Origin: Trichoplax sp. H2
Lineage: Eukaryota > Placozoa > Uniplacotomia > Trichoplacea
Length of the DNA: 64,000 nt
Assembly: GCA_003344405.1 (NCBI GenBank)
Contig: NOWV01000127.1
Location: 124,001-188,000 of the forward strand
Reading direction: 5' to 3'
Shown: in pieces, positions 61,561 through 64,000 of the stretch
Numbering within the stretch: the first letter of the stretch is position 1
How the letters are laid out: each line of letters starts with the position of its first letter
Notes under the pieces: model-generated
Told to the model about the DNA's origin: nothing
What the model saw: only the letters and a program-made list of their open reading frames with translations
Database searches by the model: none
Made by a program: the position numbers and the translations under genes

Positions 61561-63740
61561 TCTGTATTTCTGCATTCAAATTCAGAATTTCCTTACGTAC
61601 CGAAAGTGCGAGAGTGCTCTCGTACGTACTGAAATTAGACGAGACACAATAATTATTTTTTTCAATATAATACCTATGATTACTACGGTCATAAAGCCTC
61701 AGATATTAATAACTTCCGATGTAACTCCTCAATTTTAAGCGTAAATATTTTGCGGAAAGTCATGAAATGTAATCATATTAGAACGAAACATATGTTACAT
61801 TAAAGTTTCGAGTTTGCCAACACGTCTGGTTTGCTTGCAGATTAATCGTATTATATTCCATATTAAACATGGGAATAGAGTCGTGGTTAAATCTACAACA
61901 GTGTTAATTTCAGCAATAGTATCATATTTCTGCCTTTAAAATTATTGCTATTTTACTACAAAAAAATTCGTTAGCAAATAGCAACAACCATTAATAAAAA
62001 GTTTAAAACAATACGCGGATTTTAATTCTTTTTCTGGTATAAGAAATAAGATCAGAGGTGGTTAAACCACAACTTACAATATTTTGATGAATTTAGAAGA
62101 TTTATAGGGTGCTAAATAATTGATCAATTACATAGCCAAAACGTGCTAATGTTGGATAGACTAGGTAATGCTGCTACGACCAATTCAATCAATTTTGATC
62201 GAAAGTTGTTATGTATGAGGTTCGTACTACTGCTTAAGTCAAGTAATAAATCTCGTATAGTGTGTAAAATGATGTAAGTTTTATTAGGAAAACTGTCACT
62301 TAGCAAGATAAGGCAGACTTATAGTTAATATAAATCTATAAGCTCAAATCAGTATATGTAATCGTAATTACGGTAAGATCGTTTGAGTACAGGGTGAAGG
62401 TAGAATGTAAGAGAAGGACTAACGTAAAATTATACAATTCTTAAAGGACTATTCAGAAAAATTATAAAACTCTGAATACAAAAACTTGATTGTTCTCATA
62501 ATAACAAATATCCGCGTAAATAGTAACAAACGAAACATGTTTATCCATGATTTACATTCGTGGAAATACATTTTAGGCGAACATAAAACGTGTGCAAATG
62601 TGTAACAACAAGCGTGATAACTATATTATGTAGGCGTGATTAGGCGTGATAGTACACATGTGTAATAGACGCTTAACACATACTAAAAACTCTAAATATG
62701 TAATAGTTATTCATGTCATGAAACGGTGTTTATTACGAGTAATTAAAACTACGATAAGTCGCTCGTCCGACTTGCCCTCCTCAGCATTTGCTTGCAAAGT
62801 ACGGACAACTAACTACTCGCCGTCACGAGATTGCAATAACTAAACGTGTCTCCTTGATCGTAATAAGGAAGCTGCTTTATAGAAATATTAGCTAATTTAT
62901 GTACGACTACGATAAAATCAAATTTTATAGCCAGATATTGTTATGAAAGCAAACCTTGATTGATTAAAATACGTATAAGATCATAGATATATCTATAATT
63001 ACTGTGTTACAGAATTTTAGTAAAAATTATTTTGAAATTAAGTAAGAGTAACCTTTAGTTTTTTAGTATTTTAACTGCTGACATAATGTTATGTCTATCA
63101 TGGCTGCCTAGCAACTATTTTCAACAGTAGTTAAACACCCACACAAATTTTTCTAGAATTAAAACTAAAAGCTCCGTTTATTACAAAAAGTAGTCGGGTT
63201 TCATAAATTCTAACTTGATGGCGAGCGGTTTTAATCTTAGAATTACAAGAATATAATTTAACATTGTAATTTAAACGTGTCAGAGTACGGCTATTACACA
63301 AGATTAATTATGATGAGACCATAATCTGATCGTCGAGGTCATTGTAAATTACGTACCGTATCTAAAGAAATGGCTTAGCCTTATCCGAAAATGAATTAGT
63401 TTTACAATTCTAAATTTTACTAACAACTTAATGCTCTACAACATTGCCATACATCATAGTATAGATATCATGATACATGCTTAATCTAGTAGCATCGCAG
63501 ATTAATGATTATATGCATATTAAAATTGCGAAATTTAGAGAAAAAACGTTGCAAGGCGTCTAGTGCTTGAGTTAGAATACATGACATTACATTATACAAT
63601 TATAAATAGTGCAATAGGTTATGTACTAGTCGCGGTAATATGATATTAAAATACAAATGCAAGCTAAGTATTAGTGTATTCTTTATCGGCGTTAGATTTT
63701 TCGTGATGAGGATCCAGATCGTCCATATTTTTCTCCAGCT
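61561..63740. other. intergenic between the two LGR genes
   Basis: No gene supported. The minus-strand frame 62124-62306 contains an LRR-like stretch (LLLDLSSSTNLIHNNF, then LIELVVAALPSL) but lacks a good donor and the usual phase, so at most it is an LRR exon remnant. Confidence 0.4.
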
Positions 63741-64000
63741 TTATTTGCTTACGTCTTTTTGTTGTCTTGTCCTATTTGTGTAGGTTACACGAGTCGCTGG
63801 ACGAATAAATAATCCTTTGATTACGGCCGTACTTGTAAAGGTATACAAGTATGGATTAAGAGCAGAATTTATAGGTAATGCAAATATACCAATAAATTGT
63901 AGTGTGATAACGTCAACACCATCGCTAGATGCGAAACCAGTAAAATTTACTATATAATAAGGTACCAAACTAATTAAATCGGTTATTAATATGATAAATA
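63741..64000 (-). CDS. second LGR-type GPCR, 3' end (TM6-TM7 and tail), runs off window
   Basis: Open to the window edge and ending at the stop at 63743-63741. TM6 ILITDLISLVPYYIVN, third extracellular loop, TM7 ALPINSALNPYLYTF (NPxxY), then VIKGLFIRPATR and a short tail ending KDVSK. It is very close to the equivalent part of the 32-33 kb gene (about four in five residues the same over TM7) but has a much shorter tail. Tandem paralogue on the same strand, lying upstream of the giant LGR. Confidence 0.92.
   Translation of the reverse strand, partial: FIILITDLISLVPYYIVNFTGFASSDGVDVITLQFIGIFALPINSALNPYLYTFTSTAVIKGLFIRPATRVTYTNRTRQQKDVSK

Noticed and set aside
62124-62306. Possible LRR exon on the minus strand
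   Set aside because: LRR spacing is only partial, donor is poor and phase does not match the array.
1-64000. CRISPR arrays, operons or ribosome binding sites
   Set aside because: The sequence is eukaryotic with spliced genes; the tandem repeats lack the regular repeat-spacer pattern of CRISPR.

Overview
The window is AT-rich animal DNA. Genes are split by short introns of roughly 100-300 bp with GT/GC-AG borders. The gene set is metazoan: FIP1, cytosolic ribosomal protein uS3, alpha-arrestins, an ankyrin-AAA CLPB, class A GPCRs and leucine-rich-repeat (LRR) GPCRs. Compact introns, many GPCRs and LRR receptors with one repeat per exon suggest an early-branching animal; a placozoan (Trichoplax/Hoilungia-like) is my best guess. 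That is inference from content, not from a search.

Layout. 1-2617 (+): 3' part of a FIP1 (FIP1L1-like) mRNA 3'-end processing gene. 4789-5901 (-): uS3/RPS3 without its first small exon. 3015-4014 and 6203-6897 carry two duplicated blocks next to N-gaps, best read as a misplaced alternative haplotype contig. 7840-8880: a GTAC-rich satellite; 11300-11960 and most of 9000-13400 are non-coding. 13478-16539 and 18615-21567 (+): two tandem alpha-arrestins with matching intron phases, both ending in a class I PDZ-ligand tail. 22086-25871 (-): CLPB (Skd3-type), 17 exons whose phases all close, 628 aa. 25872-29228: diverged tandem repeats. 29229-30226 (+): a broken class A GPCR. 32154-57094 (-): one very large LRR-GPCR (LGR family) gene, with a single 7TM exon, at least 43 LRR exons of mostly exactly 72 nt, all in phase 2, and an LRRNT cap exon. 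57095-63740: non-coding, tandem repeats and a dispersed element. 63741-64000 (-): 3' end of a second, closely related LGR that runs off the window.

How it fits together. FIP1, uS3 and CLPB are housekeeping genes in mRNA polyadenylation, translation and mitochondrial disaggregation. The arrestins and GPCRs could act in one signalling system, but proximity alone does not show this. The most unusual item is the giant LGR. Its ectodomain would be about 1,065 residues of LRRs, several times the usual LGR number. All its LRR exons are frame-neutral, and decayed LRR exons lie between intact ones, so the array seems to be growing and decaying by whole exons. Most gene models here were built by hand from splice sites and reading frame and need transcript support.
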